Assembly (NCBI RefSeq): GCF_020616555.1
Contig: NZ_CP085174.1
Span: 124,001 to 188,000 of the forward strand
Source of the DNA: Streptomyces longhuiensis
GTDB taxonomy: Bacteria > Actinomycetota > Actinomycetes > Streptomycetales > Streptomycetaceae
Direction: 5' to 3'
DNA length: 64,000 bases
Notes under the pieces: generated by a model
Databases searched by the model: none
Told to the model about the DNA's origin: nothing
What the model saw: only the letters and a program-made list of their open reading frames with translations
Position numbers and translations under genes: made by a program
Shown here: piece by piece, positions 49,930 to 56,957 of the stretch
How positions within the stretch are numbered: position 1 is the stretch's first letter
How the letters are laid out: every line of letters starts with the position of its first letter

Positions 49930-50778
49930 ATGTTCACCGACATGAAAGAGGCCCTCGAAGCCGAGGCCCTCGAACTCACCCCGCTCGGCAGCGGCCAGAG
50001 CACCGCCGCGTCCCTGGTGGTCGCCCACCACGCCCGCGACAAGGACGACCTCACCGACCTGCTGGGCGCGCTCGGACTGCCCTGCGACGAAGACGACCTC
50101 GTACGCCTGCTCCCGCACCTCACCACCCCAGACACTCCGACCGGAGGTCCGATGCCCGTCAACGCCTTCACCGCCACCGCCGCCTCCATGCTGAAGAACG
50201 GCGACAGCCCCGAGCAGGTCCGCGAAACCCTCGGGCTGTCGGAGACCGAACTCGCCGAAGCCCTGCGCCACACCGAACTGCCCGCCCTCGCCGCAGCGGA
50301 CACCGAGGACAGCACCAGCACCCCCGAGGCGGCCAACCCGGCACCCGCCAGCACGACGGACGCCGACAAGACCGAGGCCCTGCTCTCCTGGGCGGAGAAC
50401 CACCCCGCCGCCACCATCCGCAACCGGGCCGCCCGCATCCGCAGCGACCTCACTGAACTGACCGAACGCCGCGCCACCGACGCCGCCCAGCGGGAGGCAG
50501 AGGAGCGAGTCGCCAACGCCAAGTCCGAACTGGAGGCCGCGCAGGCACAGCTGCGCAAGGTGAAGGCCGGCGGCCGCGCCGCCACCGACCAGACCCCCAC
50601 CCCCATGGCCCCTGCCCAGGGCCCGGGCGGCAAGCGCAGCAAGGACGAACTGGCCGCGATCCGGACCTGGGCGCGAGCCCACGGCCACCAGGTCGCCGAC
50701 CGGGGCACCCCGGCGAAGACCGTCCTGGACGCCTACGACGCCGCCCACCGCACCACCGCCCTGGCGGAGGCAAGCTGA
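49930..50778 (+). CDS. Protein with C-terminal Lsr2-type DNA-binding domain
   Basis: 282 aa after AGGAGG. Residues 75-115 (ATAASMLKNGDSPEQVRETL, SETELAEALRHTEL) look like a helical HTH-like unit. A Pro/Thr linker and a coiled coil (about 150-225) follow. The last 45 residues match the Lsr2 C-terminal domain: SKDELAAIRTWARAHGHQVA and DRGTPAKTVLDAYDAAH. In Lsr2 the AT-hook-like loop is RGR; here it is RGT, so affinity or preference may differ. Lsr2-like proteins silence AT-rich DNA. A plasmid-coded version could modulate host or self gene silencing. Confidence 0.78.
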   Translation: MFTDMKEALEAEALELTPLGSGQSTAASLVVAHHARDKDDLTDLLGALGLPCDEDDLVRLLPHLTTPDTPTGGPMPVNAFTATAASMLKNGDSPEQVRETLGLSETELAEALRHTELPALAAADTEDSTSTPEAANPAPASTTDADKTEALLSWAENHPAATIRNRAARIRSDLTELTERRATDAAQREAEERVANAKSELEAAQAQLRKVKAGGRAATDQTPTPMAPAQGPGGKRSKDELAAIRTWARAHGHQVADRGTPAKTVLDAYDAAHRTTALAEAS

Positions 50779-51248
50779 TGAACACCAAGCCCCTCACCGT
50801 CGACGGCTACCTCGACACCATCCCCGCACCCGGCGACGCCCTGGGCACCGCCCGGTTCCAGCGGATCGCCTCGCCCACCGATGACGCCGTGGACGACGTG
50901 ATCTGGTCCTGCACCACCGGCAACCCCCGGATCGCGCACCTGCTGCTCACCGAGATCCAGCCCGGCGACCTGCTGCACGTCTCGGGCTTCCTCACCCAGC
51001 CCGACCACCCGGCGGACCCCGCCCGGCTCACCATCGACGCCCTGGAGGTGCTGGCCACCGCACCGGCGCGGGCACTGCAGGAGATGGTCCTCGACAGGTA
51101 CGGCGACTACGTCGTGGTGTTCGACGCCGACACCGACGCCGTGCCCGTCTTCACCTCCTCCGGGCACTGGGTCGGCATGGCGGAGAGTCCCGACATCGTC
51201 GGCACGCTGATCGAGATCCACGAGCGCGTGAACGGCGGTGACGGCTAA
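50778..51248 (+). CDS. Hypothetical 156-aa protein, last gene of the transfer run
   Basis: ATG 50778 overlaps the Lsr2-like stop. Predicted beta-rich: TARFQRIASPTDDAVDDVIW, LLLTEIQPGDLLHVSGFLT and ARLTIDALEVLATAPARAL. The GDLLHVSGFL portion resembles an OB-fold strand pair, as in single-strand binding proteins; this is weak. The C-terminal part reads DYVVVFDADTDAVPVFTSSG. It is coupled to the Lsr2-like gene. Confidence 0.55.
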   Translation: MNTKPLTVDGYLDTIPAPGDALGTARFQRIASPTDDAVDDVIWSCTTGNPRIAHLLLTEIQPGDLLHVSGFLTQPDHPADPARLTIDALEVLATAPARALQEMVLDRYGDYVVVFDADTDAVPVFTSSGHWVGMAESPDIVGTLIEIHERVNGGDG

Positions 51249-51291
51249 TGCCCACGAGGCCAGGCCGTTCCGGCGGACCGATCGAGGGAAG

Positions 51292-51374
51292 TTTGTTGTC
51301 CGCGGACAACAAACGGGTATGGCACCGCGGCTAGCGCGTTGTTCCTCGGCGGCTTGTTGTCCGCGGACAACAAG
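51292..51374. repeat. parS cluster A (two sites)
   Basis: Two perfect 22-bp palindromes with the core TTGTTGTCCGCGGACAACAA lie at 51292-51313 (flanked T/A) and 51353-51374 (flanked C/G), 61 bp apart. They are the first of nine such sites around parB and are the likely centromere bound by ParB. Confidence 0.88.
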
Positions 51375-51378
51375 TCCC

Positions 51379-51912
51379 TGGTGCGAACCGGGCACCTTCC
51401 CAACGAGCACCAAGAAGGCCCGTGCCTGCCGACCGCAGGGCACGGGCCTTCTTGCGTTCTGAGGAAATGCAGCGGGGGCTACTTGGTGGATGCCGAGGCG
51501 GCACTGCGCCGACGCTCGGCCATGCCGTTGAGGATGTCCACCAGCTTCAGGAACTGTGCGTCGTCCATACGGTCATCGAGGAAGGTGGCAGCCCGGGCGG
51601 CGTTGTCGTACGGGAACTTGACGCCTGTGACCCCCTGCTCGCGGGAGCCGTCAGTGTCAGGCTGCTGCCTGCGGGGGACGGGGACTGACTCGTTGGTGCC
51701 CTCGCGACGCGATTCGGATTCCGGCTCGGCGGCTGTCTCACCGGGCGAAACTGCACGATCGGCGTCCGCTCGGGATGCGGGAGTCGGAGGGGTGGAGGGT
51801 TTGTTGTCCGCGGACAACAAACCCTCCACGGATGTCGGACTCTCCGCGGGGGCGGCCCCGGAGTCTGTGGACGTGCCGCCCGGTTCTTGCGACTTGTTGT
51901 CCGCGGACAACA
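51379..51912. repeat. 534-bp duplicated block, copy A
   Basis: This copy matches 53307-53840 in the same orientation (offset 1928 bp) with three mismatches that I could count. It carries a terminator hairpin (51412-51426 with 51439-51453), the 3' end of parB and two parS sites. The near identity means recent duplication or ongoing gene conversion. Confidence 0.88.
51479..51912 (-). pseudogene. Duplicated 3' fragment of parB
   Basis: The same reading frame as the last 145 residues of parB (for example KFPYDNAARAATFLDDRMDD) with one visible residue change (EQG for EQV). The frame stays open upstream to 51931 with an ATG, so a C-terminal fragment could be translated, but no ribosome binding site supports this and the DNA-binding part of ParB is missing. 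Confidence 0.75.
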
Positions 51913-51972
51913 GAGCGGCACGGCTGATCACTGCCCCGCTTGTGGGCGGACTTGTTGTCCGCGGACAACAAG
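51792..51972. repeat. parS cluster B (three sites)
   Basis: Sites at 51800-51821 (inside a 38-bp perfect palindrome, 51792-51829), 51893-51914 (one base off at the end of the right arm) and 51951-51972. The first two lie in the duplicated parB fragment. Confidence 0.87.
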
Positions 51973-52039
51973 TCCACGGCTCCGGTACCTATCCAACGCG
52001 ATCGCGACGTGAACGTGGTGTCTGTCTCGACGAAGCCGA

Positions 52040-52133
52040 GGCCGCTTCTCGTGTAGCGCGCGCTCCCGTGCCGCCCACCTGATGCGACTGGATTCGTTGA
52101 GACGAATCGGTGCCAGCTCGGTTCGTTGAGACA
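52040..52133. repeat. Imperfect 93-bp inverted repeat, left copy
   Basis: The sequence matches the reverse complement of 52868-52961 at roughly 85% by eye, including GTGCCGCCCACCTG, TTCGTTGAGACG and ATCGGTGCC. The copy contains the perfect small dyad GATTCGT/ACGAATC at 52091-52108 and a second GTTCGTTGAGAC at 52121. The pair brackets the gene 52203-52796. Confidence 0.65.
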
Positions 52134-52202
52134 GGACAGCTGCCGTGCGGTTCCGGTCGGCGGGACTACGAGGGCGCGCGCTCCGATGATAGGAAAGCGG
52201 CC

Positions 52203-52796
52203 ATGAGTGGAGACTCGGCGGCGACGATCGCCGCTATAGCCGTTGCTGGGATTGGAACCATTGGAGTCGTGGCGAGCTCCCTGGCAACGGGACGAGAGCA
52301 GCGCTCGCAAGCTCAGGAGCACTTGAGAGCAGAGGTGTCACGGCAGTGGGCCGATCGTCAGCATGATGCCTACGTCGCCTACCTGGCGGCTGTTTCAAGC
52401 TTCATGAACTGTTGGTGGGAGCTCAGCCGGGAACTGACCTGGGCAACGGACCCGTCTCCTGAGCGCTGCCAGCAGACACGCGAACGCGGTGTTGAACTAT
52501 GGGGTGAACTCCGCACCCGTTACCAGGGAATCCGAGTTGTAGCACCGTCCGACGTCATGACGAAAGGCCGTGCGTTGGATGAGGCCCTCACAGCATTCGA
52601 CCGGATGGTCGAAGACTGGTTCCTCAAGGCTGCGGACAACTGGGAGGTCCCACAGCACGGAGACGTCCATGTCTTCGAAGCGAAGCAGAAGGAGTGCAGT
52701 GCCGCCTTGGACGCGTTCGGCGTCGCCGCACAGGCCAGCCTTGAACCAGTTGCCGCAAGGAGGCCAGGGAAGTCCCTCCTGTTCAGGCGCCGCTAG
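52203..52796 (+). CDS. Membrane-anchored hypothetical protein inside the partition locus
   Basis: 197 aa from ATG 52203. One N-terminal hydrophobic segment (IAAIAVAGIGTIGVVASSLA) and then a soluble helical domain with many Trp residues (FMNCWWELSRELTWATDPSP, DWFLKAADNWEVPQHGD). It sits between the two copies of the duplicated block and is flanked by inverted repeats, so it is probably cargo inserted into the partition locus. Similar one-TM helical proteins are found among defence accessory genes, but no family is recognised. Confidence 0.6.
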   Translation: MSGDSAATIAAIAVAGIGTIGVVASSLATGREQRSQAQEHLRAEVSRQWADRQHDAYVAYLAAVSSFMNCWWELSRELTWATDPSPERCQQTRERGVELWGELRTRYQGIRVVAPSDVMTKGRALDEALTAFDRMVEDWFLKAADNWEVPQHGDVHVFEAKQKECSAALDAFGVAAQASLEPVAARRPGKSLLFRRR

Positions 52797-52867
52797 AGCA
52801 TCTTCTCGGGCCCCTGCGGTTCGGGCCATGCCGGGTCTTCTGGTGCATTGTTGAGGGCTGGGTGTCC

Positions 52868-52961
52868 TGTCTGCACGAACCGTGCCGGCACCGATCCGTC
52901 TCAACGAACCCAGTCGCAGCAGGTGGGCGGCACGGAGCGCGCGGCTATCCGAGAAGCGGCC
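52868..52961. repeat. Imperfect 93-bp inverted repeat, right copy
   Basis: Reverse-complement partner of 52040-52133. Contains GTCTCAACGAAC at 52888-52899. No transposase is encoded between the two copies. Confidence 0.65.
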
Positions 52962-53020
52962 GTGCAGGTCAGCGGTGGGCCGTCGACTAGGTTCGCTGAG
53001 AACGGACGGCATGAAGACTA

Positions 53021-53071
53021 AGAAGGCCCGTGCGCCGTCTGTTGTTCGCCGGCAGGGCACGGGCCTTCCTG
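53021..53071 (-). terminator. Terminator variant
   Basis: The stem AGAAGGCCCGTGC/GCACGGGCCTTCCT resembles the parB terminator (53340-53381) and copy A (51412-51453). It is thus a third copy of this hairpin, with a different loop. Confidence 0.55.
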
Positions 53072-53092
53072 CGTTTCCGGCGCCCCTTTGAG

Positions 53093-53171
53093 TTTGTTGT
53101 CCGCGGACAACAAAGCGGCGTGGCTGATCACTGCCCGTGCGTGGATGGACTTGTTGTCCGCGGACAACAAG
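53093..53171. repeat. parS cluster C (two sites)
   Basis: Perfect 22-bp sites at 53093-53114 and 53150-53171. The flanking 130 bp (53110-53240) is a diverged copy of 51905-52030, including CTGATCACTGCCC and TCCAACGCGATCGCGACGTG, so this cluster also arose by an older duplication. Confidence 0.87.
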
Positions 53172-53306
53172 TCCCCGGCTCCGGCTTCTTTCCAACGCGA
53201 TCGCGACGTGGACGTGGTGTCTGTCTCGATGATGCCGAGGCAGTCTCAGTCCATCTGAGGCACCTGCTCGGGTTACACCAGATCGACTGAGACGGGTCAC
53301 GTGGAT

Positions 53307-53840
53307 TGGTGCGAACAGGGCACCTTCCCAACGAGCACCAAGAAGGCCCGTGCCTGCCGACCGCAGGGCACGGGCCTTCTTGCGTTCTGAGGAAATGCAG
53401 CGGGGGCTACTTGGTGGATGCCGAGGCGGCACTGCGCCGACGCTCGGCCATGCCGTTGAGGATGTCCACCAGCTTCAGGAACTGTGCGTCGTCCATACGG
53501 TCATCGAGGAAGGTGGCAGCCCGGGCGGCGTTGTCGTACGGGAACTTGACGCCTGTGACCACCTGCTCGCGGGAGCCGTCAGTGTCAGGCTGCTGCCTGC
53601 GGGGGACGGGGACGGACTCGTTGGTGCCCTCGCGACGCGATTCGGATTCCGGCTCGGCGGCTGTCTCACCGGGCGAAACTGCACGATCGGCGTCCGCTCG
53701 GGATGCGGGAGTCGGAGGGGTGGAGGGTTTGTTGTCCGCGGACAACAAACCCTCCACGGATGTCGGACTCTCCGCGGGGGCGGCCCCGGAGTCTGTGGAC
53801 GTGCCGCCCGGTTCTTGCGACTTGTTGTCCGCGGACAACA
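53307..53840. repeat. 534-bp duplicated block, copy B (native parB 3' end)
   Basis: The source or partner of copy A at 51379-51912. It holds the parB terminator, the last part of parB and the two parS sites that lie inside the gene. Confidence 0.88.
53340..53381 (-). terminator. parB terminator
   Basis: AAGAAGGCCCGTGCC (53340-53354) pairs perfectly with GGCACGGGCCTTCTT (53367-53381) over a 12-nt loop, 26 bp beyond the parB stop. In the parB direction the stem ends in CTTCTT. Confidence 0.75.
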
Positions 53841-54660
53841 AGTCCCCGGAACCGGCTTGTGCCAGCGCCTCACGACCGGCGGCCAGCAGGCGCTGTTCCT
53901 CCTCCTTCTGCTGTTCCGCAGACTGCTTAGTGGACTCGAGATGGGCGAGCAGCTCGGCTGCGCCACGGCTCGAGTCCTCCTTGAAGTGCCGTGCCAGTGC
54001 ACGGCCATCTCGCTCCGAGACCTCGCCCGCGCTGAGCATGACCTGAATCTCAGCCGGCAGGGTCAGCAGGGCCAGTTGGTTGGTGACCCAGGACCGGTCC
54101 TTGCTCAGCCGCTCCGCGGCCCGGCTGCGCGCGCCACGCTCGCCGCCGTCCTCCGCGCAGACCTTGACGAGCTGTTCCACACCTCGCGCTCGTTCGATCA
54201 CGTCGAAGTCCTCGCGGTCCAGGTTCTCCGCCAGGAGGTGGTCGACGAAGTCTTCGCGGGAGCCGGCCAGGTCGTCCCGGACCACGAAGTCGAGTTTGTC
54301 CAGACCGACGTGGACGGCGCTGCGGAACCGGCGCTCGCCGTTGACGAGCACGTGCTGCGCGGTCGGCCCGATCTGTGTCTCATGTTCGGGCCACAGCTTC
54401 AGGTAGGCGCTACGGGTGACCGCAACGCAGGCGGCGAGCTGTACCTCGCGCAGTTCCTCACCGAAGCGCGTCTTGTCCTCGTCGGAACCGAAGTTGCGGC
54501 GCGGGTTGAGAGGAGTGGGAGCAACCTGATCGAGGGGGAGCCGGGTGAGTTCGTATGCCGGAATCGATCCCTCGGTCAGGGCCTTGGCTCGGCCGCGCGC
54601 GCTGCGGTTGCGTGCACGCCCGAACGACGCGCTCTCGCCCACCTTGTCCGCGACACTCAT
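53407..54660 (-). CDS. parB: ParB partition protein with parS sites inside its gene
   Basis: 417 aa. The N-terminal ParB/CTPase-like domain includes LTRLPLDQVAPTPLNPRRNF, VNGERRFRSAVHVGLDKLDF (GERR-type motif) and LLAENLDREDFDVIERARGV. The HTH follows: ERLSKDRSWVTNQLALLTLP. After a coiled coil is a long Ser/Pro/Glu linker with two LLSADNK heptapeptides, each encoded by a full parS site, then a conserved C-terminal helix (ATFLDDRMDDAQFLKLVDIL) probably for dimerisation. It overlaps the parA stop by ATGA. It loads on parS and works with ParA to segregate the plasmid. Confidence 0.92.
   Translation of the reverse strand: MSVADKVGESASFGRARNRSARGRAKALTEGSIPAYELTRLPLDQVAPTPLNPRRNFGSDEDKTRFGEELREVQLAACVAVTRSAYLKLWPEHETQIGPTAQHVLVNGERRFRSAVHVGLDKLDFVVRDDLAGSREDFVDHLLAENLDREDFDVIERARGVEQLVKVCAEDGGERGARSRAAERLSKDRSWVTNQLALLTLPAEIQVMLSAGEVSERDGRALARHFKEDSSRGAAELLAHLESTKQSAEQQKEEEQRLLAAGREALAQAGSGDLLSADNKSQEPGGTSTDSGAAPAESPTSVEGLLSADNKPSTPPTPASRADADRAVSPGETAAEPESESRREGTNESVPVPRRQQPDTDGSREQVVTGVKFPYDNAARAATFLDDRMDDAQFLKLVDILNGMAERRRSAASASTK
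53728..53842. repeat. parS cluster D, inside the parB reading frame
   Basis: Sites at 53728-53749 and 53821-53842. In the parB frame each 21 bp reads TTG TTG TCC GCG GAC AAC AAR, that is LLSADNK. Because the site is a palindrome the same peptide is coded on both strands. Confidence 0.88.
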
Positions 54661-55808
54661 CCGTGAACCCTCCTGGCAATGGAGCGCAGGACGTTCGCCT
54701 GCTCACAGTCCGGCTCGTAGGCCAGCAGCGGCTCTTTGCGCCGTACCGCTTCCCGTTGTTCCTTGAGCTCCGGGACGATGCCGAGTACGGGCTCTTCCAT
54801 GCTCTGCCAGGAGGCGAGGGAGGACGTGGCGATGTACCCGTTCCGAGCGTCGTAGAGGTTGACGACGAAGCCCAGGGTGTCGATCTGCACCTTCAGGTCC
54901 TCGCACAGATCTTCCATCTGGTCGGCGAGCATGTCGTAGGCGTCGCCGGAGGTGTCCTCGGCCTGGACGGGGATGACGATCCCGGACTGGCCCGGCTCCT
55001 CGCCCTCGCGGGTGCGGCCGTAGTACAACGCCGTGTCCATGGTGTAGCCCAGGCTCGGGGGACAGTCGACGACGATGAAGTCGAACTCCTGCTCCAGGTC
55101 AGCCAGGACACGCTCGAGAGCGGTCTCTTTGATCCGGACGGCGCGGGTGGTGGCGAGTTTCGCGTCGAGCAGGAACGCGTCCTTGCAGGCGGGCAGCAGC
55201 CAGAGGTGGTCTTCGAAGTCGCCGCCCTTTATCGGGACGAGCAGAGCCTGAAGGTCACCTTCGGCGTCGGCCAACATGTGCTTGGCCAGGCTGGCCGACT
55301 CGATGTCGAGCATCTCGTAGCCGAGCTGCCGCGTCAGGTGACCCTGCGGGTCAAAGTCGATGAGGAGAGTGCGCTTGCCCGTCTCCGCCAATGCCTGAGC
55401 GACGCCGGCCGACACCGACGTCTTACCCACACCGCCCTTCTGGTTCCCGAACACGATGCGGCGCGCGCCGGTAGTGCGCGGGGGAGCAGGGCGCAGAGAG
55501 GGGTGCGCGTCGAGCCAGAAGCGGATCGACTGGGCTACCCCTTGGTTGTAGGAGATCTTGCGAGGCTTGCAGGCCAGCTTCAGCTTCTCGTACAGCCCTG
55601 TCGGCAGATACGTCGAGAAGGAGGAGCCGCCACTGGTGTCGACGTCCGGATGAGACTTCAAGTCCATCCAGGCCGTTACGCCTTCAGTCACGGCGTCCTG
55701 GATGTCGACGCCCAACTCTGCGGCGCGCACCTTGAGTTCACGGCGAAGATCCGGCGGCAGCTTAGCGACTACCTTTTCGCGATCTTCCGAGCTGTATGGA
55801 GCGGTCAT
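54657..55808 (-). CDS. parA: ParA partition ATPase with N-terminal RHH-like region
   Basis: 383 aa. The deviant Walker A is KGGVGKTS at 124-131, with LLIDFDPQGHLTRQLGY (A') and FIVVDCPPSLGYTMDTALYY (Walker B). The first 110 residues are an extra domain with two ribbon-helix-helix-like units (VVAKLPPDLRRELKVRAAEL; STYLPTGLYEKLKLACKPRK), which could bind the operator for autoregulation as in type Ib-like partition proteins. First gene of parAB. ATP-driven DNA-binding cycles position plasmid copies. Confidence 0.93.
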   Translation of the reverse strand: MTAPYSSEDREKVVAKLPPDLRRELKVRAAELGVDIQDAVTEGVTAWMDLKSHPDVDTSGGSSFSTYLPTGLYEKLKLACKPRKISYNQGVAQSIRFWLDAHPSLRPAPPRTTGARRIVFGNQKGGVGKTSVSAGVAQALAETGKRTLLIDFDPQGHLTRQLGYEMLDIESASLAKHMLADAEGDLQALLVPIKGGDFEDHLWLLPACKDAFLLDAKLATTRAVRIKETALERVLADLEQEFDFIVVDCPPSLGYTMDTALYYGRTREGEEPGQSGIVIPVQAEDTSGDAYDMLADQMEDLCEDLKVQIDTLGFVVNLYDARNGYIATSSLASWQSMEEPVLGIVPELKEQREAVRRKEPLLAYEPDCEQANVLRSIARRVHG

Positions 55809-56009
55809 GGCGCTACCTTAGTACCGTCGAGCGCCTCGCGTGCTGACTCTCAACACGTGTCGTCCAACTGTCCCCAAGCAGAAGTGCGCACCACTTGCGC
55901 CCCGTTCGCACGGCAACGCGACCGCGTGCCCGTAGGACAACGGGACCGGGAACAGGGCGGAACCCGGAGCGCGTTCTCCCATGTCAGAGGCACTGTGTAA
56001 CCTCACGCG

Positions 56010-56957
56010 GTGATCATTGACCGTAATGCGAGTGTTGCCCCGCACCGCTTCGAAAGTCCCTGGCTGCGCCGCACGATCGGCAAACGCATAGGCAGGGCAG
56101 ACCGTGACGACATGCTGCGCGCGCTTCTCGTCGTGAGCGAGGTGCGCATAGCCGACCGCATCACAGCTGCTTGGCGCGAACTCCACGAAGCCCTCGACAG
56201 AGAAATCCACGAGGCTGAACGGAGGCGCGACCGATTGCACTGGAGGCAAAGCGACCAAGTAGCCGTTGCCTGCTGTCACGCTGCGCGGGAGTTGGCCGAC
56301 AAGCTATGGGAAGAACGCCAGGGAGCCAATGAAGCGCTTGCGGAGTGTAAGGACATCACTGATCGGCTCAGCTCACGCCTGGGGGTAGAACTGACGGGCG
56401 AGTCGAGCGAGGTTTCCGACACTCGTGCTGCCCTCGTTGTTCTCAACGAGGGACTGCAGCCCGCGAGACAGCGCTTCGACACACTCATCTCGAATGACCA
56501 AGAGGCGCTCCACCACCTCGCACAGCACGAGGAACGATGGCGGCACAGTACTGATCCGGGCATCACGCTTGAACAGATCGATGGGATGGAACAGGACGCC
56601 TTTGACGACGCCATCAAGCAGGCCCTGGAACGCTCCGGCTTCCAGGCGTCATGGCGCCAGGCCAGGGTCATCGAGGTGACGGACGACGGGGAAGCCGGCC
56701 TCGTCTACTGCGCCAACGTCAACAGACCTGCGCGAGAGGACCTGACTCAGGTTCGCGCCATCCTCACCGCGCAGCGACTGGCAAGACAGAGGGACCTTCG
56801 CAGGGTGATGGTGGTCACCAACCAGCGATTCATCTCCAGGCTGGCCAACAGGCTCATGGACAAGACGACCCCTTCGGTTGTGCTTGTACAGCGATTCGCG
56901 CTCCAGCAATGGCTCGAGTGGGGCATGCCCCTACGGGATGTACTGGCGGCCGCCTGA
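56010..56957 (+). CDS. Mrr-like protein lacking catalytic residues
   Basis: 315 aa, GTG 56010. Residues 30-185 are mainly helical/coiled coil. The C-terminal 120 residues align with the Mrr-type nuclease domain of the next gene: MEQDAFDDAIKQALERSGFQ matches MTPSAFEQTVADLARRDGHR, and VVLVQRFALQQWLEWGMPL matches IDLVGQQRLKRWATWGEPL. At the active site GLVYCANVNR replaces IVFQCKHRK, and the preceding D-x-G-A-D is missing. It is therefore probably a catalytically dead partner. The start overlaps a TAACCT -10-like box at short distance, which suggests a leaderless transcript. It is coupled by TGATG to the active gene. Confidence 0.75.
   Translation: MIIDRNASVAPHRFESPWLRRTIGKRIGRADRDDMLRALLVVSEVRIADRITAAWRELHEALDREIHEAERRRDRLHWRQSDQVAVACCHAARELADKLWEERQGANEALAECKDITDRLSSRLGVELTGESSEVSDTRAALVVLNEGLQPARQRFDTLISNDQEALHHLAQHEERWRHSTDPGITLEQIDGMEQDAFDDAIKQALERSGFQASWRQARVIEVTDDGEAGLVYCANVNRPAREDLTQVRAILTAQRLARQRDLRRVMVVTNQRFISRLANRLMDKTTPSVVLVQRFALQQWLEWGMPLRDVLAAA

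Noticed and set aside
48594..50708. 704-aa minus-strand frame in the transfer region
   Set aside because: Opposes GGDEF, ASCH and Lsr2-domain genes with clear motifs; composition is typical of an antisense frame in high-GC DNA.
51479..51931. 150-aa frame as an independent gene
   Set aside because: It is the duplicated 3' end of parB with no ribosome binding site, so it is listed as a pseudogene fragment.
51292..53842. Repeated palindromes as a CRISPR array
   Set aside because: The repeats are perfect palindromes with widely different spacings and lie next to and inside parB. There are no spacers of uniform size and no cas genes, so parS is the better reading.
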